A DNA stretch of 64,000 nt, from contig NZ_NMUL01000060.1 in assembly GCF_002234595.1 (NCBI RefSeq), positions 43,642 to 107,641 of the forward strand, written 5' to 3'. The position numbers were made by a program, and so were the translations under genes. Below are positions 1-9,012 of this stretch, piece after piece. Origin of the DNA: Amycolatopsis vastitatis (lineage in GTDB: Bacteria; Actinomycetota; Actinomycetes; Mycobacteriales; Pseudonocardiaceae). The notes under the pieces are model-generated. The model was not told the DNA's origin. It made no database searches and saw only the letters and a program-made list of their open reading frames with translations. The first letter of the stretch is position 1. Every line of letters begins with the position of its first letter.

Positions 1-363
1 GGACGGCAGCCATGTTGAGCCATCCCGCCGGCCTGTTCCCCCACGTACCTGCCCGTATGCCGCCGACACGGCGCCTACCAGTCGACAACAAGATGCGCTA
101 CCTGTTGCCGTGGACGTGACGATAACGTGATCTTGTGGGACAACGAAGCTTGGCCGTCACAGGTGCGAATCTCAGACGAGATTCGACTTCGACCTGACGC
201 CGCGTCCATGTGAAAGTTGGAGTGCTACTCGGACATGAGCCACATTCCTACTACGTTCATGCAGGTCAGCGCGATATGACCGTGCACCACCGCCTAAACT
301 CGGGCGCCCAAGCGCTCGCCGAAGTGCCATGGTATGACATAGGCTGCGCACAAAGGAGGATTG
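1..363. other. Upstream region without a recognisable gene
   Basis: No reading frame here looks like a known protein. The only clear signal is the AGGAGG ribosome binding site at 354-359 for the gene that follows. The promoter of the DGQHR/HNH pair should lie here, but I cannot point to a convincing -35/-10 pair. Confidence 0.4.
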
Positions 364-2070
364 ATGGAGTATACATACCAGGGCATCTCGACACTCCAGG
401 TCGAGGAAGGTGTACATCTAGTCTTATTCTCGGCTCCCGCCCACGAGATTCAACAGTGGGCAGGGATTCCCCAAAGGCAGCTATGGGGAAACGAGGAGCC
501 TATCGGTTTTCAACGCGACCTGAGCGCGAGTCGAGTTGGCCAGCTAGCCGAATTTTATGCAGTCGATCGTAATGTGATGCAAAACCCTTTATTGGCGGCT
601 ACCCAACAGGACAAGCAAGTAGCCTGGAGTCCCACTGAGGCGACACCGAGCGCAGCCTCAAGAACACAGCTCGGAAAGATAACAATCAGTACCGCTGATC
701 TCAGCGACCTGCCACTGCTCGAAGTAATGGAAAGGGTGCTCAGCCGCTTAGAGGAGCGAGATCACGCACTCAAGGATGCACCACCACCACAGGAGCGGAT
801 AGATCAGCTTAAGGCAATCTTTGACAGAAGCCAGCCGGATATCTTAGACGAAGAAGCACCATGGGAGGAAAATAACGACGACAGTTCTCCGGAAGACTAC
901 GGAGAGGTACTGTTCGACACCGAGTCACATATACACCGATTCTGGATAGAACTACGTGCACGAGTGCAAATCTTGCGCGACCTGGAGCGGCCATACACAG
1001 AAAGCTCCGTATTGGGATTCTCCCGAGAGGCGCTTGAGGCGTATCTTCAGCCAGTCTTACTGGTTGACGGGCAACACCGACTGGCAGGCGCTGTGGCAGC
1101 TCTCGAGAAGACCTTGAATTCCCGCAGCACGCGTGAAGCAATGGCCGAATCAGTCGTGGACGGCACAGACGCCGAACAGGTTCGACTCGACACCAGAGCA
1201 CGGTTTGCACGACATCTCCCCGTCTCAATGTTGATGACCGCAGAATCCGCAGAACATGTATTTCAGTTTGTCGTCGTTAACCAAAGGGCAACGCCAATAA
1301 GGCCAGCACTTCTCGGTTCCATTGTAGCGACAAGCCTAGCAGACAGGGAGCTCGATGCTGTCGCCTCGCGATTGCGACAGGCGGGTATCCCGCTTGAGGA
1401 ATCTCGAGCAATTTCCTTCATGACACGTCGACCGGAAAGCCCATTCTTTGGACGCGTGCGCCGCGGCCTTGGCGACGAAGGATCCGGTCTTCTAGACTGG
1501 ACCGTTATGGGAAACCTAATTGGGGTATTCCGAAATCTTCGAGGTGGCCGCCTTTGGGGACAACGTCCCGACCACGCCGACAGGTGGCGACGTCGCCGCT
1601 TGCCAGAATCTGACATCGCGTCAAGCTATGCATCTAACGGATTCGAAACACGTGATCAGTACTGGTCATCAGCAGACGGACCTTGGCGTGAGTGTTTCAT
1701 CAATTTTTGGAACTCTGTCAAAGACCGTCTTGGCAGCGATGACGACCAAGCTCCCAACTATTGGGGGGATCCTCGACAGTCAAATCTCTTCAATAAGGTA
1801 ACACTTCACATACTTCAAGCAGATTTTTTTCAGTATATGTGCGATAAAGAAGTCAACATCAACAGTGCAGACCAAGTCATCACGCTGGTCGACAACTGGT
1901 TAAGTGAAGTGAACCCCCAGTATTTTTCCCGAGACTGGAAGTTAAGTGGCATAAAGAAAGACTCCACGGGGATTCGAAATCAATGGGCCATCTTATGGAC
2001 GGACTACAGGAAAGATCCGGTACGCATGCCTTCGCCGGCAGCGTTTCGTAAACCCCTCGTGTCGCAATGA
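364..2070 (+). CDS. DGQHR-domain protein (DndB/ParB-like fold)
   Basis: The protein has about 568 residues. The family-defining DGQHR motif is at residues 235-239, preceded by a hydrophobic strand and followed by an Ala-rich helix. This motif marks the DndB/DGQHR superfamily, whose best-known member is the regulator of DNA phosphorothioation operons; standalone members occur in defence islands. I chose the ATG at 364 because AGGAGG at 354-359 sits 4 nt before it, while the in-frame TTG at 361 is too close. The stop overlaps the start of the HNH gene (ATGA), so the two are translationally coupled. The gene is visibly AT-richer than the rest of the window and has several TTA leucine codons, rare in high-GC actinomycetes, which suggests recent transfer. 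No dndCDE genes are nearby, so a phosphorothioation role is not supported. The function is unknown. Confidence 0.7.
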   Translation: MEYTYQGISTLQVEEGVHLVLFSAPAHEIQQWAGIPQRQLWGNEEPIGFQRDLSASRVGQLAEFYAVDRNVMQNPLLAATQQDKQVAWSPTEATPSAASRTQLGKITISTADLSDLPLLEVMERVLSRLEERDHALKDAPPPQERIDQLKAIFDRSQPDILDEEAPWEENNDDSSPEDYGEVLFDTESHIHRFWIELRARVQILRDLERPYTESSVLGFSREALEAYLQPVLLVDGQHRLAGAVAALEKTLNSRSTREAMAESVVDGTDAEQVRLDTRARFARHLPVSMLMTAESAEHVFQFVVVNQRATPIRPALLGSIVATSLADRELDAVASRLRQAGIPLEESRAISFMTRRPESPFFGRVRRGLGDEGSGLLDWTVMGNLIGVFRNLRGGRLWGQRPDHADRWRRRRLPESDIASSYASNGFETRDQYWSSADGPWRECFINFWNSVKDRLGSDDDQAPNYWGDPRQSNLFNKVTLHILQADFFQYMCDKEVNINSADQVITLVDNWLSEVNPQYFSRDWKLSGIKKDSTGIRNQWAILWTDYRKDPVRMPSPAAFRKPLVSQ

Positions 2071-3011
2071 CAACACTCGAACCTTTCCTTCGAAGTAGCT
2101 ATCTCGACGCCACATCTCGATGGAACATTGAGATGGTTACACATGCGTCGAACATATCTCCACCAAACGACGCCCTCCATGGCAGCTATGCCTGGCTCCT
2201 AATGGGGGACATACACCTTTTGTGGGCACGATGGTTTGCAGAAGGGGTTGTCGATCCAGATAGATATCGGACTGTAGATAATCCCTTTCCCTTAGTCTTC
2301 GCTCGCGTTCTAGAACACATGCCTCGCGTAATGCCTCAGCATACGGATATGCAACGTCGCGATATCGCAACTTCGATTTCTACCTTGATCGTCGATGAGA
2401 TCTCCCGACGAAGCGAAGCACCAGGAAGACGCACATGGACGATTTCTGAGAAACAGGAGTTGTGGGACGCAAGTGGCCCGACGCCACGGTGCTGGATCTG
2501 CGGTTATCAGTTTTCCACCAACGCGGGACATAGATTTCTTGGTAAAAGAGTTGCGTTGGATGAGCTGCCAACCTGGGTCGACTTCATGCGTCCACGCGGA
2601 GTAGGAAGATATGATCTACGTGTTGAGATAGACCATGTTGGCGCCTTGGGTGCAGGAGGTGACGAGGAGCAACTCAGACTAAGCTGCGGATGGTGCAATA
2701 GAAATAAGCGCGATTACAGCCTTTTGTACGACGCGCCTGGATTCATGCGGAGCTTCGAGCACCCAACCATAGGGCGAGTTAGCATGCCGCATAGCTTCTG
2801 GGTAGTACGCGCGCTTGCCATGCAAAAATCCTGCCAATATAACTCAGGCTGTTCAAGCTCAATAGAGACTACCGAAATGACCGTATCACCAATACGGTCA
2901 GATGGCGCGCCAAATCCAGCCAACCTTCAAGTAGTGTGCTCTTCCCATGATCCACTTGCAGGCAGACGCTTGGTAGCACGAGACACATACAGGAGTCGAA
3001 TGAACCGTTGA
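2067..3011 (+). CDS. HNH endonuclease-like protein
   Basis: The protein has 314 residues. Two CxxC pairs (CWIC near residue 144, CGWC near residue 209) bracket an EIDH segment near residue 191, and an N-R-N-K-R-D stretch follows the second pair. This is the zinc-stabilised layout of a beta-beta-alpha metal HNH nuclease, so DNA cleavage is the expected activity. The N-terminal 130 residues are helical and match no family I recognise; they may bind the partner or the target. The start overlaps the stop of the DGQHR gene by 4 nt. Fixed pairing of a sensor or ParB-like protein with a nuclease is typical of defence modules, but I know of no characterised system with exactly these two genes. It shares the low GC of its partner. 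Confidence 0.7.
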   Translation: MTTLEPFLRSSYLDATSRWNIEMVTHASNISPPNDALHGSYAWLLMGDIHLLWARWFAEGVVDPDRYRTVDNPFPLVFARVLEHMPRVMPQHTDMQRRDIATSISTLIVDEISRRSEAPGRRTWTISEKQELWDASGPTPRCWICGYQFSTNAGHRFLGKRVALDELPTWVDFMRPRGVGRYDLRVEIDHVGALGAGGDEEQLRLSCGWCNRNKRDYSLLYDAPGFMRSFEHPTIGRVSMPHSFWVVRALAMQKSCQYNSGCSSSIETTEMTVSPIRSDGAPNPANLQVVCSSHDPLAGRRLVARDTYRSRMNR

Positions 3012-3130
3012 AACGGAAATCCACAAATTACTTCGACATAGTACTCCCATCACCCAGTTGCATGGTGACGATGGCGGGCATCGTCCGTGCGGACCGGTCA
3101 AAACCATGCGAAATTGGCCACTCTTCATGA

Positions 3131-3151
3131 GGACCCCAAGCTACGGGGTCC
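3131..3151. terminator. Hairpin between convergent genes
   Basis: A perfect 7-bp GC-rich stem (GGACCCC / GGGGTCC) with a 7-nt loop lies in the 208-nt gap between the stop codons of the HNH gene and the convergent PIN gene. It could terminate both. There is no clear U-tract, which is usual for actinomycete terminators. Confidence 0.5.
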
Positions 3152-3219
3152 CCCAGCTTACTTCAAAAACAAGCCCATCATGATGAGTGAATGCCATAAG
3201 CTCCGACACAGGAAAGTAG

Positions 3220-4704
3220 TCAATGAATCATTCGAAGCGCCTTCAGCCACCTTAGCTGAACACTTGCTTGCGTAGCGCTGATTCCATCCGGAAATTCGCC
3301 AGATACAAAAAGTCCGCGAAGATCAGAATCCGATGATGATGCGATTTGGGCCATATCTTTTGCTCCACGTATCCGCTTCAAGATCTGTTGCTGCAAGAAC
3401 TCCAGATCTTGCTCATCGATCAATCGTCGACCCGCTAGCGTCAACGAGACCATGTCGGAACGGCTTCCAGCTAACCCCTCAGCCAAACCAAGTGACTCCA
3501 AAACGCGTGCACGACGACAAGCCTCGTCATAACGAGTAATGGTATGAAAACGCTGCTGAAATGATCGTATGTAGTCACCGTGAGCAACGGGAGGATCAGC
3601 CAGGCGCAACATGTCTAAGACGGTTTCCAGGTAGTCCGCAGATCGACCTTCAGGCAATTGCTCAAGAAGTGATCCTGTGCTGTCATGAGATTTCCTTCGG
3701 TGCTCGTCAGCTTCTTCCGCTATGCTGGCAGCTTCAGCGACGGTCTCAGGGCTGACTGACGCCCCGACGATCTTCGGCGCCTCACCTAACATCGCTGTTG
3801 TGGTCGCCAGTATCAGGCGACAGCCTGCAAGATCCTGCATTTCTCGAACGAGTCGAGGGTCAGGTCCGATCTGGAATCCATGCTGTTCATAGGTCCAATC
3901 ACCTTTAGCCACATCATTGCTGACAATCAGGACATGAGACACCTTGCCCTTGGCGTACCGAATTACCTCCGCCCACCACAAGTAGTCTCCAGCGGAGTTT
4001 TTATCTTTTGCCTTGTCCTTAAATCCCGGCGGAAGCTGCTCCCTAGCACGCCTTTCAGCTTCTTTTCGGTCAGCTTCAAGCGTCTCACTGTTAGGTCGCC
4101 GCGCGACGCGCCCTGAGAGGACTTTCTGAAGCTCATCCAGAATCGGATCTGACGAAGATCTCGCAAGCAGAGCTGGATCCAAGTCATAATCATCGGAAGC
4201 TTGAACAATGAAGTTTCGACCTTTATCGAAGATTTCTCGCATACTGGCTAGAACCAGATCAGCTTGATCGGTTCGACCATGAGCTCGTTGAGCAACCCGC
4301 TTGATCAATGCTTGCGTTTGATTGCCGAACTCTTCTATCGATTGAATTTGATCTTGAAACTCTCGACGTCGATCAGATACCGCGTTGATCCTTCTCTGAT
4401 GGAATTCGGCGGCCACCTGATAAGGAATAAAAAGACGCGGCGAAAGCACTTGGAGTAGTGCGAACATCTCTGCCCTGGCAACCGGCGTGAACCGGTACAA
4501 ATCCAAAAGGGCATTCGTGTCGAAGACGATCAGACCAGAAAGATAGACCGCTTCGCGCTGATCGCTAGGCACCCTGTAATAACCATCGAAGCCATCCAGG
4601 AGCCCCGTCAGAGCCGAATTCTTCTCGGCGCCCCCTGCGATACCCACCTTGTTGCTTCTCGTCACAGCAACCGATCTTACAGCGGCGGTCACTGATACGG
4701 CCAC
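3220..4704 (-). CDS. PIN-like domain protein (DUF4935/PIN_8 type)
   Basis: The protein has up to 494 residues. The N-terminal part has FDTNALLDLY at about residues 61-70, with the first catalytic acidic residue (Asp62) of a PIN-like ribonuclease, then a helical insert with PYQVAAEF (second acidic residue), and VLIVSNDVAKGDW further on with another conserved Asp. This is the layout of PIN-like proteins in actinobacterial defence islands. The C-terminal 170 residues are helical and unassigned. The start is uncertain: GTG at 4704 gives the longest form and in-frame GTGs follow within 60 codons. It converges on the DGQHR/HNH pair and has similar low GC, so it may belong to the same acquired cassette. 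A second, shorter protein of this type is at 52346-53290. RNA cleavage is inferred from the fold only. Confidence 0.65.
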   Translation of the reverse strand: MAVSVTAAVRSVAVTRSNKVGIAGGAEKNSALTGLLDGFDGYYRVPSDQREAVYLSGLIVFDTNALLDLYRFTPVARAEMFALLQVLSPRLFIPYQVAAEFHQRRINAVSDRRREFQDQIQSIEEFGNQTQALIKRVAQRAHGRTDQADLVLASMREIFDKGRNFIVQASDDYDLDPALLARSSSDPILDELQKVLSGRVARRPNSETLEADRKEAERRAREQLPPGFKDKAKDKNSAGDYLWWAEVIRYAKGKVSHVLIVSNDVAKGDWTYEQHGFQIGPDPRLVREMQDLAGCRLILATTTAMLGEAPKIVGASVSPETVAEAASIAEEADEHRRKSHDSTGSLLEQLPEGRSADYLETVLDMLRLADPPVAHGDYIRSFQQRFHTITRYDEACRRARVLESLGLAEGLAGSRSDMVSLTLAGRRLIDEQDLEFLQQQILKRIRGAKDMAQIASSSDSDLRGLFVSGEFPDGISATQASVQLRWLKALRMIH

Positions 4705-5792
4705 GAGCCTTCACGAGTCGCGACAGGTTGACCTGACCGACGCTCCGCAGGCGGCGACGGAGCCGTTGCTTACCCAGCTGGACGACCGTCGTTGTGGATC
4801 AAAGGGCAATTGATCGACGCGATCCAGTGGCGGGCGTGCGCCGGAGCACCTTGGCGCGATGTCCTCGGCGTATGTGGCTCGTGAGCAGCGGCGTATGCGA
4901 TGTTTTCTGCAGCGCAGCGCAATGGGACATGGCAACGAATGTTGACTACGTTACAGCTCTGGTCGGCGTGGCCTGGCGCATCACTCGGGACGACAGCACG
5001 GACTCGACGACCACTCGGGGCGCGGCAGCACGCCGCCGGGGCGGGAAAAAGCGCAGGCCAGGGTCGGGCGGGAACTCGATCGAGCCGGAGGATCATACGC
5101 TGGACCGGTCGCGGGGATGGGTTGACCACGCAGCTACACCTTGGGCAGCGAACAGGACAGAAGCCGTTGTCAATCGGGCTGGCCGCCGGGCAGCGCGGCG
5201 ACTGCCCACGGTCCATGCCGGCCAACCGGGATCCAGGTAACGCAGCTGACTGGCAGTCGGCCCCGCACCCGTCCCGATCGTAGTGGTGTCCGACAAAGCC
5301 TACACATGGAGGCTCGACCGAGTTTACCTTCGTAGTCCGGTGCCTGGGCGTCCAGCCTGAGCATCGACGGAATCGCAAGAAGCGCGGCCACCGGCCTTCG
5401 ACGCCGAATTCTACAAGTCAGCGTCACGCCATGGAGTGCAACATCAGCCGGCTCAAACGCTGCCGCGCCGAGGCCACCACTCGCTCGACCGTTTCGAAGC
5501 CCCCCTCCACACATCGCGGCGATCGACGGACGACTCCAATGGACTTCGACACGGGCCTGGCGTTGCAGCCTCTCCGTTTAGCCGTCACACTCGTCGTTAC
5601 AGCTGAAAGCCAGTTGGCCTGCGACGATGGTGCTCTTGACGGCTGTGACGGCTTCATTCATACCCGTCACACCGTCACGTTTGGGCTCCGCGGCGCCAGG
5701 GTTTCAGTTTAAACGAGGCCATCTGTCACACCGGACTACAGATGGTAATATTCGCCGAACCGAACGTCTTGCCGAAGTAGGCAGTAGACAAC
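4705..5792. other. Gene-poor region with transposase debris
   Basis: No intact gene is supported. Several frames are open, but their predicted proteins are rich in Arg, Pro, Ala and Cys with no recognisable motif, as expected for non-coding high-GC DNA. The middle holds the IS5-family remnant listed separately. Confidence 0.5.
5240..5590 (+). mobile_element. Decayed IS5-family transposase C-terminal remnant
   Basis: Pieces of an IS5-family (DDE) transposase can be read on the plus strand, but only by changing frame several times. They include a segment like GRPRTRPDR, then SDKAY (usual VADKAY), then RNRKKRGHRP, FDAEFYK, ECNISRLKRCR and a RFDRFEA-like stretch. Order and spacing match the C-terminal half of IS5-group transposases around the last catalytic Glu. 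No terminal inverted repeat or target duplication is evident. It is a dead fragment, and it indicates past transposition next to the island. Confidence 0.5.
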
Positions 5793-6049
5793 TCAGGAGC
5801 GACTGGTCCGGTCTTGTCGCAGTGGGATCCCCTGCTCACGGCGGTAGATGGCGTCGCAGCGTTCGCACTGGACCGGGATCTGGCGTCGTCGACGTTCATC
5901 GGACGGCTCGAACACCGCTGCGCCGGAGGCACTACAAGCATCGTGATGATCTTCCCGGGTACCGGAATCTCCGTCAAGCGGGTTCGATGCCACTCGCCGT
6001 CGATTACCGGCAGGATCGTCATCGGATCGATGTAGATCGCCGCTGTCAC
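5793..6049 (-). pseudogene. Small CxxC protein partner of an XRE regulator, frameshifted
   Basis: The N-terminal half (YIDPMTILPVIDGEWHR and on to KIITML) and the C-terminal half (FEPSDERRRRQIP, then CERCDAIYRREQ and RDRTSRS-like) lie in two frames that join if one base is restored near 5936. Read this way it is a small protein of about 85 residues with a CxxC pair, of the kind often found beside actinomycete XRE/DUF5753 genes. The GTG start overlaps the stop of the upstream XRE gene (GTGA). Both members of the pair have a one-base defect, so this is either a decayed pair or sequencing error. The function of the family is not known to me. Confidence 0.5.
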
Positions 6050-6874
6050 GGCGTCGCTCGAATCAGTGCAGGTGTGCTCAAGGCGGAGGTGCTCGCCGAC
6101 TCGTCGAACGCGCGCCGCAGCAGGTCCCTTGCCGTGGCGTGGTAGCGGCTCAGCATCTTCCGGTCGGTCAGGTAGGTGTTGCAGTGGTGGTGTCTGAGCT
6201 TCACGGCGATCGGATCGGTTCGATCCTCGAAGAGCGCGAAGGCGCCGATTGACCTCAGCGCGGTCTCCGTCGACGGCACGATCCGGACAGTCACGTGCTT
6301 GAGCTGGGCAGCCGCGCCAAGGTGCTCGACCTGCTCGTCGTGCGGGTCGTCCATGCCGGGTAGTGCCTGGTCACCGATCAGGAACATGTAGCGACGATCG
6401 CCGACATCCAGTGCCTGGCGGCGGACTTGGCGGCTCAGCAGGTCCATGTCCCTGCGGTCGTCCTGCATCATAATCTTGTCGAGCGCTCGTTCGGCATACG
6501 CCCGCGTCTGGAGAAGCTCAGGAATGCACGACGGTGCCCACTCCACGATGCGACTGGAGAGCTGTTCGTACGTCCACAGCAAGTGCCCTAGCTGCGGGTC
6601 GGACTGGTCGACCAGGTTCGCGTCGCCAGCACGCGGGGCCAGCGACATCACCCGGTCGTACTCGGCCCACTCGACCCGGAGGTACCCGAGGATCCAGGCC
6701 ACGGCGGTCTCTGGCGCGACCTTGATGCCCAGCTCCCAGGCCGAGGAGCGTCGCTGGATGAACCCCGATCTTCTCGGCCAGCCTGCGCAGGCCGATTCCA
6801 CGGCGCTTGCGGGCGTCGCGCAGACTGCTGCTGATGGCCACTGTGGCGGGCGGGCAAATAATCGGCTCGGGCAT
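6046..6874 (-). pseudogene. XRE/DUF5753-type transcriptional regulator, frameshifted
   Basis: From ATG 6874 one frame encodes a typical N-terminal helix-turn-helix (SSSLRDARKRRGIGLRRLAE, then KIGVHPATL). After about 6745 the reading continues in another frame with SAWELGIKVAPE and a C-terminal domain of about 200 residues typical of DUF5753 (WAPSCIPELLQTRAYAERAL; near the end LTDRKMLSRY). Restoring one base joins them into an ordinary HTH-DUF5753 protein of about 275 residues. These proteins are DNA-binding regulators that pair with a small downstream protein, as here. Unless the indel is a sequencing error, the HTH is separated from the ligand domain and the gene is dead. Confidence 0.65.
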
Positions 6875-7078
6875 CTTTCGGGTCCTTGCTGAGGGCTGTT
6901 GGTGGCAGGCGTGCGCATGTGAGCTGCGGATTGAGAACGGCGGCTGGCTGGCCTACCCTCAGGGAGGGCCCTCGACGGGGAGCGCAGCTCGCACCTCCCC
7001 GACCAGAGCGCTGGCTGTGGCCGGCGACCGTCTTTAGTGCGCCAATGTGCTCCAGCAGCCGGTTCAGGCCCAGCGGGG

Positions 7079-7870
7079 TCAGGCGGAGTTCGCGCGGTTC
7101 GCGAGCGGCGCGTTCATGAGCCGCGTGTTCATGGCCACCGTCTCGGCCAGCCGGTTAACAGCTGCCTTCGTCGCGTGCTCGTCCAGCACTTCCCGCGGGT
7201 CTGGCCGGGCGCTTGCGATCGTGAGCCCGTCGTGCGGCGGGCGTAGTTCACACGCCAGGTCGAGCCAGTCGGCGCAGGTCAGGATGCTGGTGTTCACGGC
7301 CTGGTCACCGCAGCTTCCGGCGTACAAGCCGTGGTCACCGTGGCGGCGGCCGTAGTACTCGGCAAGTGCGTCGGTCACAGCGCGCTGGTCAACCCACGCG
7401 CGGCGCGTGGCCCGGGCGTACGCCTCCTGCGCGTCGACGCGTGCGGCCTGCTCGGCTACGGCGCGGCGTGCGGCGCCGGGGCTTCGGTAGGCGTGCTGGT
7501 CGAGCCATTCGAGAGCCGCGCCGATGTGGGGGTCCGCAGCAAGTCGCCGGTCGGCTTCCTTTGTGTCCGGCCTGGTGTGGACGGCCGGCCCGTCGCCGGT
7601 CAGCTCGGCGAAGCGGGCACGCTCGGCGTCCGACGCCCGCTCATACGCGGTATCGAGAACCTGCTGCATCTCCGACTGCGGGCGAAGGTCCGGCTTCTGA
7701 TGCCATGACGCGACCGTGCGCGCGCCGATTCCGAGCTTCTCCGCGAATTTCTCATTGCTCAGCCGCAACGCGGATTGCAGCGCCGACGCTGACCGTCCGG
7801 TCCAACCGCCTACCCCGCTCATTGCCGCCCCAGAGCGCTCTTGTGCAGCGGATATGCAGTGGTTGCGCAC
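7079..7870 (-). CDS. XRE-type regulator, probably C-terminally truncated
   Basis: The protein has up to 263 residues; the methionine before SGVGGWTGRSASALQSALRL is a likely start. The N-terminal HTH reads LSNEKFAEKLGIGARTVASW. The middle resembles long actinobacterial regulators of mobile elements that carry this HTH. Those I recall continue well beyond the NTRLMNAPL motif, whereas here the frame ends 9 codons after it. Another frame continues with ELRLTPLGLNRLLEHIGALK and looks coding for a short distance, so the end is probably a frameshift or a deletion junction. It may regulate the AICE-like element that begins just upstream on the opposite strand. Confidence 0.55.
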   Translation of the reverse strand: MRNHCISAAQERSGAAMSGVGGWTGRSASALQSALRLSNEKFAEKLGIGARTVASWHQKPDLRPQSEMQQVLDTAYERASDAERARFAELTGDGPAVHTRPDTKEADRRLAADPHIGAALEWLDQHAYRSPGAARRAVAEQAARVDAQEAYARATRRAWVDQRAVTDALAEYYGRRHGDHGLYAGSCGDQAVNTSILTCADWLDLACELRPPHDGLTIASARPDPREVLDEHATKAAVNRLAETVAMNTRLMNAPLANRANSA

Positions 7871-7966
7871 TGCTCCTGCACTGGTTGTGCATGGGATCGG
7901 ACGTCGTTTCGGCCTTGAATTCTAGGTATGGAAATCACCTGGTTCACCAGCCCGAATCGCCCGCCG

Positions 7967-8347
7967 CTAACGCTTCGGCTTCACGTGCTCGACCACGGTC
8001 GCGAGGCTCGTTTGGACGTCCTCCAGCCGGTCGGTGATCTCGGCCAGGCGCTGTTCGAGCGCGTCCAGGCGGGACCACAGCTCGTGGCCATCGTCGGCCG
8101 GCTCGTCCGGGTGCGGCGGGGTGCGGTTTTGCAGCACGGCCAACAGGTGCTGCGGGTGCCAGCCCAGCGTCGTCGACAGCGCTTCGAGCGTGCGCGCGCT
8201 CCGGCGGCGCTCCACTGTGTGGTGCTGGAGCTCGCGCACGATCGCCTGCGACACGTGCGACCGCTCGGCCAGCTCGCGTTGCCGCCAGCCGAGTTCGTTC
8301 ACGCGCATGTTGATGGCCTTGGCGACTGCCGCCCAGTCCTCCGTCAC
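7967..8347 (-). CDS. Small XRE repressor-like protein of the integrative element
   Basis: The protein has 126 residues. The N-terminal HTH spans about residues 10-60 (LGWRQRELAERSHVSQAIVR), followed by a proline-rich linker and a C-terminal coiled coil (ELWSRLDALEQRLAEITDRL) that probably dimerises. It is divergent from the excisionase-WhiB-FtsK operon, with a 156-nt gap holding a 12-bp direct repeat (8459-8490). That arrangement fits a repressor controlling its own and the element's transfer/excision promoters. The role is inferred from position and domain only. Confidence 0.7.
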   Translation of the reverse strand: MTEDWAAVAKAINMRVNELGWRQRELAERSHVSQAIVRELQHHTVERRRSARTLEALSTTLGWHPQHLLAVLQNRTPPHPDEPADDGHELWSRLDALEQRLAEITDRLEDVQTSLATVVEHVKPKR

Positions 8348-8458
8348 GTATTCCTCCGCGCTCCGCCTCAGCGCCGAGATTAGCGGTACTTCGCGCTTTC
8401 ACCACGTCGCCTAGCACTTCGTCGGCGGCGCGTCGGGCAAACGCGCCCTATGACGAGC

Positions 8459-8490
8459 TGAAATCAACAGCATAGTTTTGAAATCATCAG
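8459..8490. promoter_or_regulatory. Candidate operator: two direct TGAAATCA(A/T)CAG repeats
   Basis: TGAAATCAACAG at 8459-8470 and TGAAATCATCAG at 8479-8490 differ at one position and start 20 bp apart, close to two helical turns. They sit in an AT-rich stretch between the divergent XRE gene and the excisionase-like gene, 13 nt before the latter's ATG. They probably bind the XRE protein and may overlap the plus-strand promoter. This is inference from sequence only. Confidence 0.45.
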
Positions 8491-8503
8491 ATTTGTCTTT
8501 CTC

Positions 8504-8692
8504 ATGAACTCGCACATCACCTTTCACACCACTCGAGAAGCGGCCTGGCTGCTCGGCGTCTCCCGCGCCGCGGTGAGCCGGGCAATCCGGACGCGCGAGC
8601 TGCGCGCCACCCGCTGCCGTTCCGGCCTCCGTGTGTCGTCTACCGAGCTGGCTCGTCTGCTCGGATCGCGTCAGGCCGGAGGTGCCGCATGA
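8504..8692 (+). CDS. Excisionase-family HTH DNA-binding protein
   Basis: The protein has 62 residues, nearly all one winged HTH of the MerR/excisionase type (TREAAWLLGVSRAAVSRAIR, then a basic wing). Such proteins direct excision by site-specific recombinases or act as small regulators. It is first in an operon with WhiB, DUF2637, FtsK and the serine integrase, so a recombination directionality factor for that integrase is the natural guess. Its stop overlaps the start of the WhiB gene by 4 nt. Confidence 0.65.
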   Translation: MNSHITFHTTREAAWLLGVSRAAVSRAIRTRELRATRCRSGLRVSSTELARLLGSRQAGGAA

Positions 8693-9012
8693 GCGCCGAC
8701 GACCTTCGACTTATCGGGACCGCCTGGCGGCTGGACCGGCTGCGCTGGGTGCCGACCGAAGTCCTGACCTGCGAGGGAGTTTGCATGTGGCCCCCGCCGG
8801 ACGACGGTCCACCCGACGCGAGCAGTGACGGCGAGCTGGCCGAGCGGCTGTGCGGCGGGTGCCCGGTCCGGGACGAGTGCCTGGAGCTGGAGTTGCGGAC
8901 GGCCGGCCTCGACACCGTCGGCGTCTGGGGCGGGATGACCGACGACGACCGGCGCGCGCTGTACCCGCTCTGGTTGCGGCGTGGCGAGCGGACCGATCGG
9001 GGTGCGCGATGA
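8689..9012 (+). CDS. WhiB-family iron-sulfur regulator
   Basis: The protein has 107 residues. Cysteines at 32, 55, 58 and 64 give the C-x22-C-x2-C-x5-C pattern that binds a [4Fe-4S] cluster, with an extra Cys28. The family GVWGG turn is at residues 78-82, followed by a basic C-terminal stretch. WhiB-like proteins are restricted to actinobacteria and their phages and usually act through the primary sigma factor. Element-borne copies like this one may tie transfer to redox or developmental state. It overlaps both neighbours by 4 nt. Confidence 0.85.
   Translation: MSADDLRLIGTAWRLDRLRWVPTEVLTCEGVCMWPPPDDGPPDASSDGELAERLCGGCPVRDECLELELRTAGLDTVGVWGGMTDDDRRALYPLWLRRGERTDRGAR

Noticed and set aside
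364..4704. DNA phosphorothioation (dnd) locus
   Set aside because: Only a DGQHR domain is present. No cysteine desulfurase, DndC-like sulfurtransferase or DndD-like ATPase is nearby.
4770..5378. Minus-strand 202-residue open frame with many Cys and Pro
   Set aside because: Composition is typical of antisense high-GC DNA, with no RBS and no motif. It lies across IS5 debris read on the other strand.
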